From: Coniochaeta sp. PMI_546 | Lineage: Eukaryota > Ascomycota > Sordariomycetes > Coniochaetales > Coniochaetaceae | Length of the DNA: 64,000 nt | Assembly: GCA_021432605.1 (NCBI GenBank) | Contig: MU271160.1 | Coordinates: 62,001-126,000 of the forward strand | Direction: 5' to 3' | Shown here: positions 1 through 11,644 of the stretch, one piece after another | How the letters are laid out: every line of letters starts with the position of its first letter | Numbering within the stretch: position 1 is the first letter of the stretch | Translations under genes and position numbers: made by a program | The notes under the pieces: generated by a model | What the model was told of the DNA's origin: nothing | Databases searched by the model: none | The model's input: the letters and a program-made list of their open reading frames with translations, nothing else

Positions 1-624
1 ACCAAGCAGACGGAAACACGCTTTTACAACCATGATGACATGGTCGGGAGGGCTGATTAGTTGGTTAATTCCACCAAGTCAGATTGGTCTTGCTTGAGGA
101 GGCAGGTGGAATAAGGAGAAAGCAACCCGATGTACCTGCCAAGACCTGAGCCACGGCTGGGTTCTATTAATCTGGGCGATGCAAATGAGTCCAGAGGGTT
201 CATTCTAATGCGCTTCCGAAGCGCCCAGAACCCTGTGAGGCAGTTGCCTCAGGGGTGGTATCGAGGACCTGGCCATTACGCGATGCTAGCCCGCGGACGG
301 ACACGGGCACGCTTGATGTTGCGATGTGGCCGTTAAGCCACTGAGATTGAGTTGCCCCATAGAGCCTAAGGTGCCAATCAAATCCATGCAGGGAATCAAT
401 CTGCCGGGCCATGGCGCACGGCTTGGCGCTGTCCTCCCCTGTCTTGGACCTCCCTTTCCTGGATAGCGGCCCCGATCCTATCGAGCCAGGGCATGGAGCG
501 ATCTGGATCGCCCTGGCACGCAGGGCGGGCTGACGGTTGATTGAGGGGCTACTTTGCAGCTTTGGTAAGGTAGACAGCGAGATTCCGATAACGTCGAGGA
601 CAAGGGTCGGTAAGGCTCATACCT

Positions 625-1110
625 TACGCTCAGCCGCCCCTGGTATCCTTGCGCTATCGCTGGCCGCGGAGTATCAAAACCCCTTTTGACGGCGTACGCG
701 ATACCTCAAATTACGGCTACAGCTATATGCAGTACACTGGAACCTTCAATATGTCCGAGGACTGCTTGAACCTGAACGTCATCCGCCCGGCTGGAGAGCA
801 CAAGAAGCTTCCGGTCGTGGTCTGGAATTTTGGAGGGGGATGTTACGCTGCTAGTGGTTTCATTGCCGACCCTCAGTACAACCTCTCCGGCATCGTCAAG
901 GTCAGTCAGGAGATGGGGCAGTCCGTCATTGCCGTTGACATGAACTACCGCCTAAATATGTTTGGCTTCCTCCAAACCCCTCAGACCCTAGCCGAAGGTT
1001 CAAGCAATGCTGGCTTGCTCGACCAGCGTCTTGCTCTGCCATGGGTGCACGAGAACATCGCGGCCTTTGGCGGGGATCCTTCGCGTGCAGTTTCGTGGGG
1101 CGAAGTGCAG
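625..1110 (+). pseudogene. Type-B carboxylesterase fragment
   Basis: One frame reads as the N-terminal third of a type-B carboxylesterase/lipase. Visible blocks are a QPP..LRYRWP stretch, the SEDCLNLNVIRP box, the oxyanion-hole GGG, and a WVHENIAAFGGDPS segment leading to the nucleophile elbow. Homology stops at WGE, exactly where the catalytic GESAG would follow, and the next codons are unrelated. There is no ATG at the 5' end of the homologous part. The catalytic serine and the whole C-terminal half are missing, so this is a truncated relic. It is not a close copy of the intact esterase at 56.8-59.1 kb, because the conserved boxes differ in detail. Confidence 0.75.
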
Positions 1111-1177
1111 GCGCCCCCCTGTCCTTCGCGACGGAATCTTTTGCCTTATCCTTATAGCTTGTCGACCAAGAGGTCAA

Positions 1178-1640
1178 ATGAGCAGGTTCCTTGCCAGTCT
1201 ACTTGTGGATAAACGTAATGAAAGTCCCGTGAATGCGGTCCTTATCCTCGTCATCATCAGCAATGTTCTCGAAGTCATCCTCGTACTCATAGTCCTCACG
1301 ATTGTACTCCTCATCATCGCTAGCGAGATGCTTATCACAATACATGTCGCGAACCACCTCGGCTCCATACATTCGCCGGCAACCCAAAGTGAGAATGGTC
1401 CATAGGGTCGTTGAATTGCAGTTTGCTCCATATCGTCGTCGACCAGGGAGTGACCACCGCTGTAGTCCGCAATAGCTTCAAGTGCTTCATGGATATTGAT
1501 GGGCGCCGTCGGCGAGTCGCTTAGCTTCTGCGTGGCTGGTTCCTGCGAAAAGCTTCTGGTGTCACGTCTGTCGAGCAAGCATGCGAGGTTAGCAAGTGCT
1601 TTAACGCAATCAAATATCCTCACCTATAGGCTATACCCAC
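1178..1640 (-). pseudogene. Degenerate hypothetical gene with acidic C-terminus
   Basis: Two overlapping minus-strand frames look protein-like. The upstream one contains ALEAIADYSGGHSLVDDDME. The downstream one contains LWTILTLGCRRMYGAEVV followed by a strongly acidic DDEEYNREDYEYEDD-type tail. They fit as parts of one protein separated by a frame change near position 1430, either an unrecognised splice or a frameshift. I do not recognise the family and see no clear start or terminator. It could also be chance coding potential. Confidence 0.3.
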
Positions 1641-1679
1641 ATGAAGGGATGGTTGGGATTGATCGTCTCGAGATATGAT

Positions 1680-2700
1680 GTGACACAGCGCCTCAGCTCG
1701 GCATTGTCTCCTTCGGTGAGGTCGTCATTGTCAAGCGTCGTGTGCCGTTGTGACTTGAGCCGCGGTACGGTTCTTCTTCTTACGAATGTAGATAAAAGCG
1801 TGTGATTCTAGCGTCGAGAAGGGGAGAAGGTTAACCTGAGGCAATATGATACAAGGGGACGGAGGGGCGAGAGGGAGGTCGTACTCATGAGTTGAAGCTG
1901 ATGGCTTGATTCGGTAACGCTAAGGCTGCTGAGCCGCAACACCTCCTAGAACTTGATAGGCAATGGAGGAGGCATGATTGACTGGGGGTTGCTATGCTGC
2001 GCCGAGTTCGCCTTAAGAGACGATTCCGTTTCGAATTGTTATGCCATTGTTGATATCTGTTGGTTGCAGACTGATTGATGTCGAAAGGCGGCAAACTTAG
2101 GCTTGCTGATATGCTCAACGACCGTTCAGCGCCCATTCCAGCATGAAAAACTGATTGCTTAGTAAGATAAAAAGTGAGATGAGTATTTAATCACGAGAGT
2201 TGAGGTTGTACACGTTGTCGACTGTGTTATGTTTTAATTTTAGGCAACGCGCGGTTCCTGTAAAGGGAACGAGTTCTTGACGCTCTACTTGGTCAGAAAG
2301 ACGTGATGAATGGTGAATTATCTGCCTAGGTTATTTGAAGATCTTTTACAGGCCTCGCTAGCAAGGTAGAGAGGTACTAGTGCCAGCGATGAAGTTGATG
2401 CTGCGATGGCCTTTACTTTTTGAACCTGGGGTTTGCACATATGCGTCTTTGCAAAATGTCTGAAGTACCGCAGATTTACAAAAACAGAATGGTTCTTTCG
2501 GCAATCTTCACCCACTTTTGGTGTATGTATTTAGAAGACATCTAAACCACGTAGGCCATGTTATCACGAGATGTCTTTGGAGGACGTCCAAACAGTACAC
2601 ATTTGCTGGGGACATTCTACTTCGCCTGGGCAGGAAAGGATCATCTTGTCAGAAAAGTATTCGCAGAATCTAAAGAAAGCTAACTAAGCATCATTGGAAC
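1680..2700. other. Intergenic, no gene seen
   Basis: Only short uncorroborated frames occur here. The right end should hold the 3' flank of the minus-strand helicase gene. Confidence 0.5.
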
Positions 2701-2707
2701 GGCCTCT

Positions 2708-5700
2708 TCAGTCGGCCTGCTTCTTTTCCTCCTTCCTGGCCCGCCAAGTCTCCTTGATGGGAGCCTGAACATCGGCGAAAGTCTGGCCGCGGGCCCGAAG
2801 CTCCTCCGCTTGTTGGTCGTGTTTAGCACGCATCTCCTCCGTCGTACTGACGTCGCTAGCCTTGACCGCAGCCGCAAACGCACTCTGCTGCTGGTTATGT
2901 TGCCGAACCGCAGGCGGCCCGGCTTCCTTTCCCTTCCCTTTGCCCTTGCCCGTAGGCTTAGCCTCGGCCTCCTTCTCGTCGGCCGCCGTTTGCGCATCAT
3001 CTGCCCAACTCTCCAACGGCGCCTCTTTCTCCTTGGCCTTCTCCTCCTCAGCCTCCTCCTCAGCCACCTCCTTCTCCTCCGGGTCTTTCTTGCCCTTCTT
3101 CTTCCGGTTCTTCTTCTTCTTCTTCGCCTTCTCGTCCTCCTTTTCCTCCGGCTCGTTCCCGACAGGCGCAGGCTGATCCTTTATGACGGGCTCGCGGATG
3201 ACGATAGTGGCAAGCCTGCCAAACTGGACGTACTTCTCGTGCACCTGACGCAACGCAATGGCCTTGACCGTATGCATGCCGCCGGCGGGATCCTCAACGT
3301 AGAAGACGGCCTGCTTAGCTTTGCCTTTGCCAGAGGTGGCGACCAAACCCTCCTCCCCGTCCATAACCTTCTCGGTGTCCGGCTTATTGGGCGCCGGCTT
3401 GCCTCCGCATGCATAGATGTCGCCGACCGCGACAAGACCAGCTTTGGCCCGTGTCATGGCGACGTTGAGGCGGTTCTCGTTTGTCATGAAGCCCGGGCCG
3501 GGTTTCGGATGCCTATTGCCTAGCACGAGGATGATAATGTCGTGCTCACGGCCTTGGTAAGCATCAACGGTCGACGCATCTGGTATAACCGACAGGCAAG
3601 AATACTCCGGCTTCTTCCGCATCCGTCGCATGACCTCGACGTTGGCACTATACGGCGTGACGAAGCGGATCTTGTCGGCTGAAACGCCCATCGTCTTGAC
3701 GAAGTCAACCGCGAAATCTAAAGCGACCTTGACCTGGTCGGGAGACCGTTTGGATTTTGTCAAAGGGTCGGTAAAGACCCTAGATTCGCGGCAGTCGATG
3801 AAGGCGGGGAGCAGCTTGCCTGGGGGCGAAGGTTTGATGTCCGGGTACTTCTTCACGAGGTACTCCTCGAGGGCCTGGCCGGCGGCAAATTTGGGATTAG
3901 ATACCGAGCACCAATCGCCGTATTTGAGGCCCAAATCTCCGTACATGACCTCGGCGAGCCAATCAAACATCCCGTTTGCCATTCGTAGCTGTGTTGTGAG
4001 CCGGTAAACGGGCATACCGCTGCCAGCAAGGAACTCTAGCGGAGACACCCGCCCATCCGCGGCAAAACGATTGAGCAGATTCATGGTGAGGTCCGTATCG
4101 TTGGTAGTCATTACGGCGGGCTGAAGTTGTCTCGGATCCCCGCCAAGAATGCAGGGCAGTAGAGTGTTGCCCCAAACGCAGTAGAGGTCGGCGCGGTTGA
4201 TGTTGCCGGCCTCGTCCACGACCACGGCACGTGCACGCTGCGTCTTCCAATCCCGGTAGAGTTCGACGTTTTCTGTCAGGGCGGGGGTAGTACAGAGTAT
4301 GTCTGTACACTGGACAACCTGCTCGAGGAGTGCCTTTATCGCACTCTGCGTCACAACCTTCCCTTGCTTGTATTCCTCCCAGGTCAAGTCCCCGGTTGCG
4401 ACTGCACGGAGACCAGCCAAATCAGGTCGAGCGTCAATCTGCGCCTGCAGGTCGTGCAGAGCGGCATTGTCATGCTCGCGGAGGCTCCGGATTTCGCTTG
4501 CCTTGGACCGGAAAAGGACAAGGAGCCAGAAAGCCGTAGACAGCGGGAGCGTCCATTTCGACTCATACTGCCAGCTCTTCTTCGGAGCCCCGTTGACGCT
4601 ATCGGCCGGATTTCGCAATGCGTACTCAAAAGCGGCCATTTCGTCGTTCGGCTTGAACGCGCGGAGAACCATCGGGTAACGATGTGGCGTTGACCTTCCC
4701 TCGTTGCCCCGGTCGACAACTGTCGTAGAGACCACATCAATTCGACTGGCCAGATTGTCGATAGAAACATTCGTTGGTCCGGAGCACAGTATCTTGCCGA
4801 AGGTCTTCTGGGCGCCAACGGCCGCCGCTGCCATTAGGTGGGTCTTGCCATAACCAGGGGGCTAGCACACATGAGTTAGTTGTCTAGCAGTTGGGTATTT
4901 GTGGGCATGGGTCAGGATAAAGAAACTTACAGCTGTAAGAAGCGCCAAACCGGCCGGGCGATCTGTCAAGTAAGCCTCGAATCGAGATCGGTCTTCTGGG
5001 AGAGCACCAGCCTCAACCACGGCGGCAGTATACTTGGAATCCCCCGTAGCCAGAAAATTTACCGAAGGTAAATGCCGAAGTGACAGCCTGGTCGAGGAAT
5101 TCATAGACAGGTGCTCCATTCTAGCCGTGGCGCGTTGCACAGTGTCGCAGCTGGGAAGTCTGGTGCGCCACTCATAGAAGCCCGTACCCCGCATGAGGGC
5201 ACGGTGCAAATCCATCCGATCGTGGAGTTCCTCCTCGGTCAGATCACCATGCTCGCCGTGACCAGGATTTGATGGCTCTGCGGCTGGGAGAAAAAGACTT
5301 GCGGCTCGTACCTTGCGCTCCACGTCTGGGAGTTGGGACGTGAAGTTGAGAGCAGAGCAATTCTAGTACTCTTGCCCATCTCGTAGCGCCCGATGCGCGT
5401 CAGATCGTGACCCAAACGCCTTCAGTACGAAGTCGGGACCCCGTGGCTTTTGTTGTGGCAAGGGCCGGCGGACCCGTAACACCAGATCGTCCTCATCTAC
5501 CGGGTGCGACTGGAGTGCGTCGACGCCATCGGGGTGAGCCATGATCTGGCAATCCCTTTACAAGAGTCAGTATCTAGTACACAATAGCTAGTAACGAAGA
5601 GGCTGATGACGTACCAGTCTCCTTCAGGAGACTCATCATCCCAGGCCCCGTATAGATGAAGGCGGAAAGTCTCTTCCTTCGTCAGGCGACGCCATGCTGC

Positions 5701-6787
5701 ATCGAAGCGCTCGCGAAACTTCGCCGGGAGTTTTACAACGGCAAATGCGAATTTGACCTCCGCAGGCGAAGCCCCATCCGCACACACGAAATAGACAGGG
5801 ACTTTGATCTGCCGGATCGTCTTGATAGCCTCCTCCAGCCACATGATATCTTGTACACACGCATGAGTAACGGCGGTTACGTGTGTTGTGTCATTTTCGA
5901 AGCTGGTGACGGTTAGTCGCGGTGATACACGTATGGGGCCGATAAATTGCGGTCTGGACTTACTAAGTTGCCCTGACGAACGGCGTTGGACCCTTGTGTT
6001 CTTCAAGAAGCCGGGAGTAGAGTGCCTCATCCCATTCCTTAACAGGGCCATATGGGTAGCTGAACGGGTTTTCTGGCAGCCGGTCGCTGCTGAAAAGCTC
6101 AGGCCTTTTGACTCGGCCAGAAATGACCAGTCTGAAAGACTGCTGCCGGAATAGGTCAAGCAGGCCAGTGTCGCCGACGATGGGGGCGTTGTCGTTGAGG
6201 ATGGCTTCGAGTTCTGCACTCCCCGAATCGGCGAATGGCGCTCCAAAGAAGCGAATGGTCGCACGGGCATTGTCACAGAACTCAACCTTGAGCAGAGAGA
6301 GAGACTGTGAGCAAGGAAAGCGGGGAAGGAGCTGCGGGGCTGCTTCCACAGTGGTCTTCGTATGATTCCGCGGGAATTCCACGCGTATGATGATACTGGA
6401 GCTTGGTAGCACCGTACCATTGTCAACACCCATTTCCCCTAGAGTAAACCGTCAGCTAATATCACGGATGATTCAAGACAGGTCCTGAAGTGACGTACAT
6501 CTGTGGCGAACACCGAAGCCGGACTTCTCGTTGTCCACCTGCTTAGGATCTGCAGGGAAGAACTCAAGCGTGAAGCCCATCCAGGTAGGCCTGGCTTCGT
6601 CCACGCAGCACCAAGCGATTGCGGTGACTTTGTTCGCGTCGAGCTTCGCCAGCTTCGGACCACAGGCAAGAATCAAGTCCTGGTCACCAACCAAGACAGC
6701 GCAATGTTCGAGCCACTTGATAGGGTCGTCGAGCTGCTTGGCGACAGCCTTGTTGCCCAGGAGATTTGAAACTTCTTCCTGAGACAT
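2708..6787 (-). CDS. UPF1/DNA2-like superfamily 1 helicase
   Basis: Six exons are inferred: 6787-6499, 6438-5964, 5902-5615, 5555-5429, 5362-4931 and 4861-2708, coding for 1254 residues. The helicase core has Walker A APPGYGKTHL (about residue 538), motif II VVVDEAG (about 753), motif III GGDPRQLQP, a TPYSANVE block, motif V STVDAYQGREHDII and motif VI NVAMTRAK. The Walker A is created by splicing 4862-4930, which supports that intron. The N-terminal 500 residues are unrecognised. The last 170 residues are Lys/Glu-rich and low complexity, which suggests RNA or protein contacts. The start is the only ATG in frame at the 5' end. The fourth intron, 5363-5428, is weak: it has a GTACTG donor, is 66 nt long and would carry an in-frame TAG if retained. 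An ATP-dependent nucleic-acid helicase is secure; the substrate is unknown. Confidence 0.88.
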
Positions 6788-6939
6788 GATGACGGTGACT
6801 GCTTGCTTTGTGAGTCAATGAACCTTATTGTCTTACCATGTTACGCGTGTCGCAAATCGCATCGGACTGGATTTTAGATGGGAATCTAGACTTACTGGTA
6901 AAGTGAGCGTCCCTAAATTCGTCGACGATTGCTGAAGTT

Positions 6940-7130
6940 AAAAAGTACCAGGAGGCAAGCCAACCCAGTCGAAAAAAACTCAGCTTATAGAAGTCGAATG
7001 TGTGGATGAACAACTTTATTGGAGGCGAACAAAACTCTCGCCGCCAACAGACGCGTGAACGTAAACTTTTCCGAATCTCTCGAAGAAAAGCCAACCGTGA
7101 AAAAGTACCGAGAGGCAAGCCAACCCAGTC
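6940..7130. repeat. 31-bp direct repeat pair
   Basis: The stretch at 6940-6970 recurs at 7100-7130 with two mismatches, 160 bp apart. Each copy begins with AAAAAGTACC and ends with AAGCCAACCCAGTC. The pair lies just upstream of the helicase start. No protein-coding role is apparent. Confidence 0.85.
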
Positions 7131-8219
7131 AAAAACACTATCGACTTTCCTGTCCTTAAGACCGTAATGAGTTGACTAGTTCCCAAACGATGCAATAATA
7201 AAGGCTATGCACAGAGTGCTTCGTCTTTCGTGTGTGAATTTGGTGCGGTGTGAAGGCGAGAGTAGTTGTTGAAGGAGGACAGAATATCGCGTTGGAAGTT
7301 TCAGGCGTGGTTTATGTGGGTGGAAATGGGTTGTGAATTTCGTCTAGGTCATGTGGATCTGATTTTGGGAAAAGGAAGCTACGGTGGTAATTAGATTGCA
7401 GACTCTAGGTTGGACTTTGGCAGCCACAGCCTCCCGAAGGCCTGCGCAGCAATGACATTCTCCTCATGATTTGCCCGCCCTCAGAGATCACAAACTGAAG
7501 AGCGTGAAATGTCCCGGCTGGTTTTGGTCTTCTGCAAAGATGGTGGCATGCGATGGTGACATACTTGTGCAAGGGTGGCCGAAACCAGCTTAGCAAGAGA
7601 GGCTGTAGTCAGGCTGGGCGTGACTGATTTTGCGTAACTTCACTACTGAGAGGGAAGCCACCTTGACCGGAAGCCACCTTGACCGAGGCCAAAGTCGAAT
7701 ACCCGGAGATTGCATTGCCCATGAGCATGTTAATAATTAGCTGATGCGTGAGATTGCCATGTTGGATGCGGGATGCCATATGAGGTGGCACCGTCAGGGC
7801 CTCGCATGTCACCGAAGAGAGGCCAGGTCAAATGTAAAGACGGGGTGGTGGCGACGAATTATATCACCGCTGTGTCAGAACTAACCATACACGTTTTAAG
7901 TTCACCTCGTCATTAATGTGCGAAATCATGGGCTGCGTGGGCCTCCTGGAAGACTGTGGCATCTCTGAGGTAGAATTGGTGATATTGTCAGGAGATGCGG
8001 CTCGTATTTCCTTGGTTTTATGAATGTTTTCGAAAAGAGTTGCCCATCCTCGCAGAAGACACGATGCACGAGGCCTTGTGTATGACAGGTGCGAGTGAAC
8101 AGCCTATCCAGGGCGACGCAGTAGCTACCTTCTTATGTCTGAGGAAGTTGACGGCAGCAGTCACACGCTGACGGCTTCTATATTTATAGCGAATAATTTC
8201 CTTATACGGCGTTGACGAT
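7131..8219. other. Intergenic, no gene seen
   Basis: No frame here resembles a known protein. A short imperfect duplication (GGAAGCCACCTTGACC, twice near 7658-7690) is the only structure noticed. Confidence 0.5.
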
Positions 8220-8505
8220 TTGAACGAACATACCGCGAAGCCAACAAGCCAAGCGTCAACACGGAAGACAAACATACCAATCAGATTATTGGCAACGTTG
8301 GGTCGCAAATCTTACAAGCCACAAGAAGTATGTTTTTGCACCAGAAGCTACCTAACATTGGTCGGTTCTTCAATTCCATCAAGCAATCGAAACGCAACCC
8401 AAAGAGGGCGTCAAAGAGAAATTCAATCAAAGCACTTGTTCGGCCCATCTCCCAGGCGGCCAAGTGTGGCCTGGATAGACTTTCCAACGAAGAATCCACA
8501 AGATA

Positions 8506-9575
8506 TTGAGGAACCCAACCCTCCTCTACCCAAACCATCAAGTTCAATCGGAGTTCAAGAGCCTCAGATCATCAAAGGCCGCAGGATCCATCAAATCAAT
8601 CGCAACACATTCGTATCGGAAGCACAGGCTGGCCTACCAGAACATATCGACCCGATCCAGGCACGATTGCACGAGTGAAGATGTCGAACGAGGTAGACCG
8701 ATGACCCGCGACGGCGCTCTGGACCATTTACTTAGGCATCACCATTCCCCTGCCAGGCCACGAACTTGCACACGGGCGCGACGAAACTCACACACTGCAA
8801 CGAGTCTTGATGATAGCAAATCAAAAGATTCCCTTACTCGGCAAAACGGGTACCTTTTGATGAGGATACAAAAGTCATCTGATCAGAGCGATACCGCCAC
8901 AGACAAGATCTATGGAAGGCATTGCCTGCCTAGGGTAACAACGAGGCAAAAGTCAAAGGTAATGGTCACCACAGATGGTCCCAAGGTTAGCCTGAATCAT
9001 GAGACCCCTGTTCCAAAAGTTGACTATGCTGACGGGATCTGCAGGATGAAAATGAGCCGCAAGTGCAACGAGATTGATCACTTCTCCCAGGACTGCCCGA
9101 CTGGAGGTATGGTGGGGGCTACCGTGTCGGTGGTCAGGAGAGCCACAGGGTTGCTGAGTGCACCGAGCCTCGTACATGTCCAGGGTGCCGCAATTACGAC
9201 GAGTACGGCCAACCGGCAAGGCCGCGCCCCAAACCTCGTGACTATTCTCGCGTCAAGGGCCCCAACCACCAGCAGATGGCAATGTAACTGCAAGGACCCC
9301 TTGGTTCCGAGGAGGCTACCGCAACTATGGTCAGGAGGGCCACAGGGTTGCTGAGTGCACCGAGCTTTGACAAATGTCCAAGGAGCAGTTCCACAACTGC
9401 GACGAGTACGGCCACACAAGCAAAGACAGCCCAAGGCTTTGTGACTACTCTCGCGTCAAGGGGTCCAACTGCCAGCAGAAGGCAAGGTGCCCTGCAAGCC
9501 GCCCTTGATACCCGAGGATGATGCTGGCGATGGCGGTTTCGACGGCGCGGCGGCGGCTCTAGGCGGCCTGCCACC
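8506..9575 (+). pseudogene. Zinc-knuckle (CnjB/GIS2-like) protein relic
   Basis: Several frames carry CCHC zinc-knuckle pieces: CNEIDHFSQDCP near 9060-9105, and two related copies of a segment reading like GQESHRVAECTEP near 9130 and 9330. Each copy is followed by a DYSRVKG-type linker and an acidic, glycine-rich tail. This order (knuckle, KPRDYS-like linker, knuckle) resembles cellular multi-knuckle nucleic-acid-binding proteins of fungi. The coding frame is not continuous and two neighbouring units are near duplicates, so the gene looks broken. No reverse transcriptase, integrase or terminal repeats were seen, so a mobile origin is not supported. Confidence 0.5.
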
Positions 9576-10642
9576 TAGGATACAATGGCCGTTGATGCCA
9601 ACGAGGCTTGGTAGATGTCAACGCGCACTTTTGTGACGCGACTGATGGTGCTTGTTGAGTGTTCGTTACATCGGAGGAACCCTTGAACGCTTCTCTTGTG
9701 GTTTTGTTTAGAAAGAACCTTGTCTTCGCATTGATGAGCTTGAAGTCTCGAGAGCTGGAAGAATGTCGATGTCACTTGGTCACGATAGTCGCTGTGGCCA
9801 CGATCGCCTTCTCCAGGACTTGTGATATCTGTTTGCGATTGTAGCTGCACAGAGAATTGCACAACCTGCAGGCGGCAAGCAACTCAACAATTTACCGCAC
9901 TCGGGAGGAAGCTCTTGAAACCACACACCCAGAGCATGGACCATGGAAGACCAATCCCCGCCTGTCAGTGATAGATGGGTTATTCCAGAGAGCAAGAGGT
10001 AATGAAACCGCGTTCTGTTCTGGCTTTAGCCCGCGAGCTGGTGACGGCGCTAATGGATCAAGCAGGTTATCGATTGCTCGGCTTGCTTCACGGTGGAAAT
10101 ATAACGGGACAGCATTTGTCGGCGCGCCGCCAGTGGAACATCATCTCCGAGTACATTGCTCAGAGGACTCTTGATGTACCGCCAGGGCGTTGGGATGACT
10201 GGGAAGCGTTCCACTAGATCGTATGTGGCGACATGGAGTCGGATGCATCAATGCTCCCGTGCGAGGCAGACGCACGCCCATGCTTTTTAAGTGCTTGGAG
10301 CTGTCGAGGCCACTATTTTCTCTGAGCAAATTCCAAGTGTCAGAGCACACGCCAACAGCAGGCCGGGACCGTCAGGATAGGTAGCCAGGCAACTGAACCT
10401 TGAACTTACAAGAATATTGCTGAGACGACAAGCAATTACAAGCTATGTCCTATGGTCAGAACCTCAGGGATTGCCGAGAGCTCCCACTCAAGAGCTGCCT
10501 CCTTCCAGGGGTACGCCCGGAACATTGACGGCCACAGCATGGCCGGTGTGAAGGCACGGTCGGCTCCCATCGCCGAGTCGGCTAGATAGGCACACGAGAC
10601 CACAGGTACCCTTTGGCCGGTTTCACTCTTTTGACGGCCGAC
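9576..10642. other. Gene-poor stretch
   Basis: Short frames of 70 to 105 codons occur on both strands, but none has a recognisable domain or a convincing splice structure. Confidence 0.4.
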
Positions 10643-11059
10643 ATGTCAAGAATGCCAAATTACAGCTCTGACACAGAGGAAGTGAAAGGTCAGACCATTC
10701 CACCCAGTCTCAATGAGTCGCTCTTTCCGAAACGGACCTGGTCAATGCTCTACGGGAACTCCTACGTATGTGACGGGTTCACACTGGCCAAGAATCAATT
10801 CCGGGACGTTGACGTCGTGCTCAGTCGTCGAGTTGCATTGCCTGCGGATACCTCTCGATGTAAGCACCTAGAACTCAAGCTGAGTACTAAGACCATCCTA
10901 TGGGTGGAAGACGGAAGCTTGATTTTGAAAGCCGTCCCGGAGTACTTGGATGTTCGCCTGAAGGATGCGGACCTGGATGCCTCATCTGAGCGGTCTGCCT
11001 CGATGCTCTTGAAGGAGCATTCCCCGACCCTTCCTAATCTGCGGTGGCATCAGATCTGA
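10643..11059 (+). CDS. Hypothetical ORF, unrecognised
   Basis: A 138-codon frame starts at MSRMPNYSSDTEE. It runs through a mixed-composition middle into the first unit of the tandem repeat at 10940-11284, where it ends. I recognise no domain. The frame is open for over 400 bp and the composition is protein-like, but there is no independent support such as homology or splice sites. It may be a relic that was interrupted when the repeat expanded. Confidence 0.25.
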   Translation: MSRMPNYSSDTEEVKGQTIPPSLNESLFPKRTWSMLYGNSYVCDGFTLAKNQFRDVDVVLSRRVALPADTSRCKHLELKLSTKTILWVEDGSLILKAVPEYLDVRLKDADLDASSERSASMLLKEHSPTLPNLRWHQI

Positions 11060-11284
11060 CATGCTGGAGTACCTGGATACCTCGGAAATGGATCCAGGTG
11101 CGTAATTTGAGTGGTCTACCTCGATGCTCCTGACGAGGAAGGAGCAGTCCCCGACCCTTACTGATTTGCGGTATGGCATCAGATCTGACATGCTGGAGTA
11201 CCTGGATACCTCGGAAATGGACTCGGGTGCGTAATTTGAGTGGTCTACCTCGATGCTCCTGACGAGGAAGGAGCAGTCCTCGAC
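10940..11284. repeat. Three tandem copies of a 127-129 bp unit
   Basis: Units begin at about 10940, 11067 and 11196, each with GAGTAC(T/C)TGGAT. The second and third are almost identical over GCATCAGATCTGACATGCTG and the following 90 bases. The first is more diverged and the third is cut short near 11284. The near identity of units 2 and 3 suggests a recent second duplication. Confidence 0.9.
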
Positions 11285-11644
11285 ATGAACCCCCTTCCGC
11301 AGCCTGCCATCCCACAAAAATCAGAAAATGCGTTCAAGGTATGTGAATCTCTATCCATTTCCAGATCTTCCCCCCAACCTCATTTCTTGTGCTGGATGAT
11401 CATCGTCGTTGTGGTTGTCTCCTGTCCCCGATGCTTTGCGTCTCGTTCTCTCTACCCTTTCTCGAACCCCGGCTCCTTACAATAGTCACACCCCTTCTGT
11501 GAAGCAACGGTGGAGTGACAGCGGTCTTTTTTTTTGGAACTGGGTTGGCTTGCCTCTCGGTCCTTGTTTAATTGATCTGCTGGCCACGAGCCCGGCTGAG
11601 AAGTTGTGCCCTGTAAGGAGTTCGGTCGTTCCAGTCCCCTTACC

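Noticed and set aside
2810-3523. Plus-strand frame opposite the helicase C-terminus, rich in Leu and Arg
   Set aside because: It mirrors the Lys/Glu low-complexity tail of the helicase on the other strand; no domain.
8506-9575. Zinc-knuckle relic as a retroelement Gag piece
   Set aside because: No reverse transcriptase, integrase, protease or terminal repeats nearby; the linker sequence suits cellular multi-knuckle proteins better.
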